Shown here one piece after another: positions 5,641 to 7,522 of a stretch of DNA of 7,522 nt (its first letter is position 1; the number at the start of each line of letters is the position of its first letter). The stretch is from assembly GCA_017629455.1 (NCBI GenBank), contig JAGBXE010000198.1:1-7522 (forward strand), in the 5' to 3' direction. Below the pieces are notes generated by a model, which had not been told where the DNA came from, made no database searches, and saw only the letters and a list, made by a program, of their open reading frames with translations. This DNA comes from Kiritimatiellia bacterium. Lineage in GTDB: Bacteria > Verrucomicrobiota > Kiritimatiellia > RFP12 > UBA1067. The position numbers and the translations under genes were made by a program.

Positions 5641-6891
5641 ATGGAAATGCGTTCATTTGCCGGCGGAAAGAAAGTATCCCTTCTCGGGTACGGTGCTATG
5701 CGCATGCCAACTGTTGACGGGCAGCATGCCAACAACTGGGCCAAGGACGGATACTCCGCATCGGCGATAGATCAGGAAGCGTTCAACAAGCAAGTCAAAC
5801 GAATGCTTGAACTTGGCATAAACTATTTTGACACGTCTCCGGCATACTGCCGCGGCGAATCAGAAAATTGCCTTGGCATCGCTCTTCAAGCTAGCGGACG
5901 CGCGCGGCAGGATTATATCATCGCAACGAAATTATCGAACTTCGCCGCCGAACAATTTCCTCTGGCAAAATGCAAGGAGATGTTCGAGCGCTCTCTTAAA
6001 GCTTTGCGCACTGATTATGTCGACAACTACTTGCTTCACTCAATCGGCAACGGCGGCTTTTCGACATTTTCAAAACGCTTTATCGAAAACGGCGCAATCG
6101 ACTGGTGCTGCCAGCTGCGCGAAGAGCGTCGCATACGAAACTTAGGCTTTTCATTCCACGGCGATAAAAAGGCATTCGACTGGTGTCTAGAACGCCACGA
6201 TAAATACCGCTGGGATTTCTGCCAAATTCAGATGAATTACGTCGACTGGTTGCACGCAAAAGAAGTCAATGCGCGCAACGTTAACGCCAAAGAGCTCTAC
6301 ACCAGGCTTTCCGAACTAAAAATACCGGTAGTCATAATGGCCCCTTTGCTAGGGGGGCGCCTTGCAAAATACAACTACGCCCTTTCACGCGAACTTTCTC
6401 CTTTGAATCCGAAAGCCTCGCTGGCCGATTGGGCGCTACGCTTCTGCGGAACATTTCCAGGCGTAGCGACCGTCCTTTCAGGCATGACGCGCGACGAACA
6501 CATCGAACAAAACGCTGCGACATATTCGCCGCTTAAACCTTGTTCGCCTACCGAACTTCTGGCGCTAGAAAGAGCAGCCGTTCAGCTCCTAAAGCTAAAG
6601 ACAATTCCTTGCAATTATTGCAACTACTGCATGCCTTGCCCTTACGGCCTGGATATTCCTGGCATACTTACTTTCCGCAACGAAGTGCTGACAGCGAAAG
6701 CGCCGCTCTCAACGTGCCAAACTCTTAACGCATACCGCCGCGCCATACCTGAAGATCTTCGCCGCGCAGAGCATTGCACAGGGTGTGGCAAGTGTTCGCC
6801 GCACTGCCCGCAAAATATCGATATCCCTGCCGAGCTCGCTTCAATCGATGAATGGATCGACAACCTTCGCAATGAGGAGGCGGCACGATGA
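5641..6891 (+). CDS. Aldo/keto reductase with two C-terminal 4Fe-4S clusters
   Basis: This 416-residue cytosolic oxidoreductase joins a TIM-barrel aldo/keto reductase to a ferredoxin-like tail. The catalytic tetrad is intact: Asp64 and Tyr69 (FDTSPAY), Lys97 (IATK) and His133 (YLLH). A PLLGG segment in the last third of the barrel and SGM further on fit the NAD(P)H-binding end. The tail carries C324-x2-C-x2-C-x2-C333-P and C379-x2-C-x2-C-x3-C389-P, two 4Fe-4S motifs as in the iron-sulfur branch of the family. The substrate is unknown. The ATG at 5641 has AGGAG 10 nt upstream; an earlier in-frame start at 5614 would overlap tsaD and precede the binding site. Its stop overlaps the next start (ATGA), which points to a working pair with the membrane iron-sulfur protein downstream. 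Confidence 0.93.
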   Translation: MEMRSFAGGKKVSLLGYGAMRMPTVDGQHANNWAKDGYSASAIDQEAFNKQVKRMLELGINYFDTSPAYCRGESENCLGIALQASGRARQDYIIATKLSNFAAEQFPLAKCKEMFERSLKALRTDYVDNYLLHSIGNGGFSTFSKRFIENGAIDWCCQLREERRIRNLGFSFHGDKKAFDWCLERHDKYRWDFCQIQMNYVDWLHAKEVNARNVNAKELYTRLSELKIPVVIMAPLLGGRLAKYNYALSRELSPLNPKASLADWALRFCGTFPGVATVLSGMTRDEHIEQNAATYSPLKPCSPTELLALERAAVQLLKLKTIPCNYCNYCMPCPYGLDIPGILTFRNEVLTAKAPLSTCQTLNAYRRAIPEDLRRAEHCTGCGKCSPHCPQNIDIPAELASIDEWIDNLRNEEAAR

Positions 6892-7522
6892 ACTCAAAAA
6901 AAGTTTTTATTGCCAAGGTTCTACTTGCTGCCGCGTCGCTCATCGCAGTTACCGCAGCGTTCTTCTTACTGCCAACTCATTTTGCATGCAAGATTCAGCC
7001 CGCGGCGTCATGGGCGTTTCTTATAATTCTTCTTGCTACGCCACTTGTCGGCCGTCTCTTTTGCGAAGCATTGTGTCCACTTGGGATTATCCAGTCGGTC
7101 ATAAACTACATATTTCATCCACGTCGCAGAACACGGCGCATATGCACAAGAATGCCGCAATCTCCGTTGCAGCGCATTGTAAGGTGGAGCATTCTCGCTA
7201 TTTTCACAATTCTTTTGTTTTCAGGTTTTGGCGCACTAGCGTGGGCGATTACACCTTATTCAATCTATGCAAAAGCATTATCATTATTTGTGCCAGGGCT
7301 AGTAATTTTTGCCGCCGTACTAATCCTTGCAACATTAGGCCATGGCCGCTTTTGGTGTAATTGGGTATGTCCAATAGGAACGCTCTTTTCGCTTCTTTCT
7401 TCCTTCGCGCTTCTGCGCCACAAGGTAGGGCCGGGCTGTTCAAAATGCCGCGCATGCTTCCCTAAGATATCGCCAGAGAAAGAAGCCTCCAACGGCGAAA
7501 AGTTAACGCGCCGCGAAACCCT
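6888..7522 (+). CDS. NapH/MauN-type membrane 4Fe-4S protein (3' end outside window)
   Basis: The first 211 codons are visible and open to the window edge. The ATG at 6888 lies in an ATGA overlap and follows GGAGG (6876-6880) at 7 nt. Likely membrane segments are about 8-28, 41-57, 97-121, 131-150 and 163-176. The two hallmark motifs of this polyferredoxin-like family are GRLFCEALCPLGIIQ (55-69) and GRFWCNWVCPIGT (153-165), each with CxxxCP. They are followed by C184-x2-C187-x2-C190-FPK, an apparent start of a ferredoxin motif, and by a Lys/Arg-rich stretch (LTRRET) at the edge. Related proteins (NapH, MauN, CcoG/RdxA types) pass electrons at the inner membrane. Here it probably exchanges electrons with the iron-sulfur aldo/keto reductase just upstream; that pairing is inferred from the overlap. 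A longer downstream part with more cysteines is likely. Confidence 0.88.
   Translation, partial: MNSKKVFIAKVLLAAASLIAVTAAFFLLPTHFACKIQPAASWAFLIILLATPLVGRLFCEALCPLGIIQSVINYIFHPRRRTRRICTRMPQSPLQRIVRWSILAIFTILLFSGFGALAWAITPYSIYAKALSLFVPGLVIFAAVLILATLGHGRFWCNWVCPIGTLFSLLSSFALLRHKVGPGCSKCRACFPKISPEKEASNGEKLTRRET

Noticed and set aside
6785..7360. A 191-residue open frame on the plus strand
   Set aside because: It overlaps the end of the aldo/keto reductase and the NapH-like gene in another frame. It has no recognisable motif, whereas the frame from 6888 shows clear CxxxCP motifs and membrane segments.

Overview
The window looks like a gene-dense bacterial chromosome segment of moderate GC. It holds housekeeping genes (ribosomal proteins L35 and L20, quinolinate synthase, TsaD) beside lineage-specific secreted proteins. 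Two small exported proteins, one with a 'SIVDRxxFG' motif after its signal peptide and a GspC/PilP-like fold pattern, recall the PVC group (Verrucomicrobiota, Kiritimatiellota, Lentisphaerota). The NahK-like hexosamine kinase would fit a host- or mucin-associated member. This placement is an inference with low to moderate confidence. No mobile elements, CRISPR arrays, rRNA or tRNA were seen.

Left part (1-1700): the end of an unidentified plus-strand reading frame (1-111) converges on a minus-strand operon read from 1697 down to 120. That operon is rpmI (L35), rplT (L20), nadA, driven by a near-consensus promoter at 1668-1697. The leader is about 75 nt and contains a bulged hairpin. infC, the usual partner of rpmI-rplT, is absent, and nadA is attached instead. 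The full nadA frame has no ATG, GTG or TTG start. The best start is a CTG overlapping the rplT stop codon (CTGA), which implies coupled translation. It restores a 300-residue enzyme with all three iron-sulfur cysteines.

Middle (1668-1780): a compact divergent promoter region. The minus promoter and a plus promoter with a perfect extended -10 (1718-1746) lie back to back, with a run of eight C between their -35 boxes.

Right part (1781-7522): six plus-strand genes packed with overlaps or gaps of 12 nt or less, likely one transcript. They are a NahK-like N-acetylhexosamine kinase, a secreted GspC/PilP-like protein with a coiled-coil tail, a second secreted protein of unknown function, tsaD (t6A tRNA modification, TTG start), an aldo/keto reductase with two C-terminal 4Fe-4S motifs, and a membrane 4Fe-4S protein of the NapH/MauN type cut by the window edge. 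The last two overlap by ATGA and probably form a membrane-to-cytosol redox pair. The most unusual observations are the CTG-started nadA inside a ribosomal-protein operon and the reductase/NapH-like pair.
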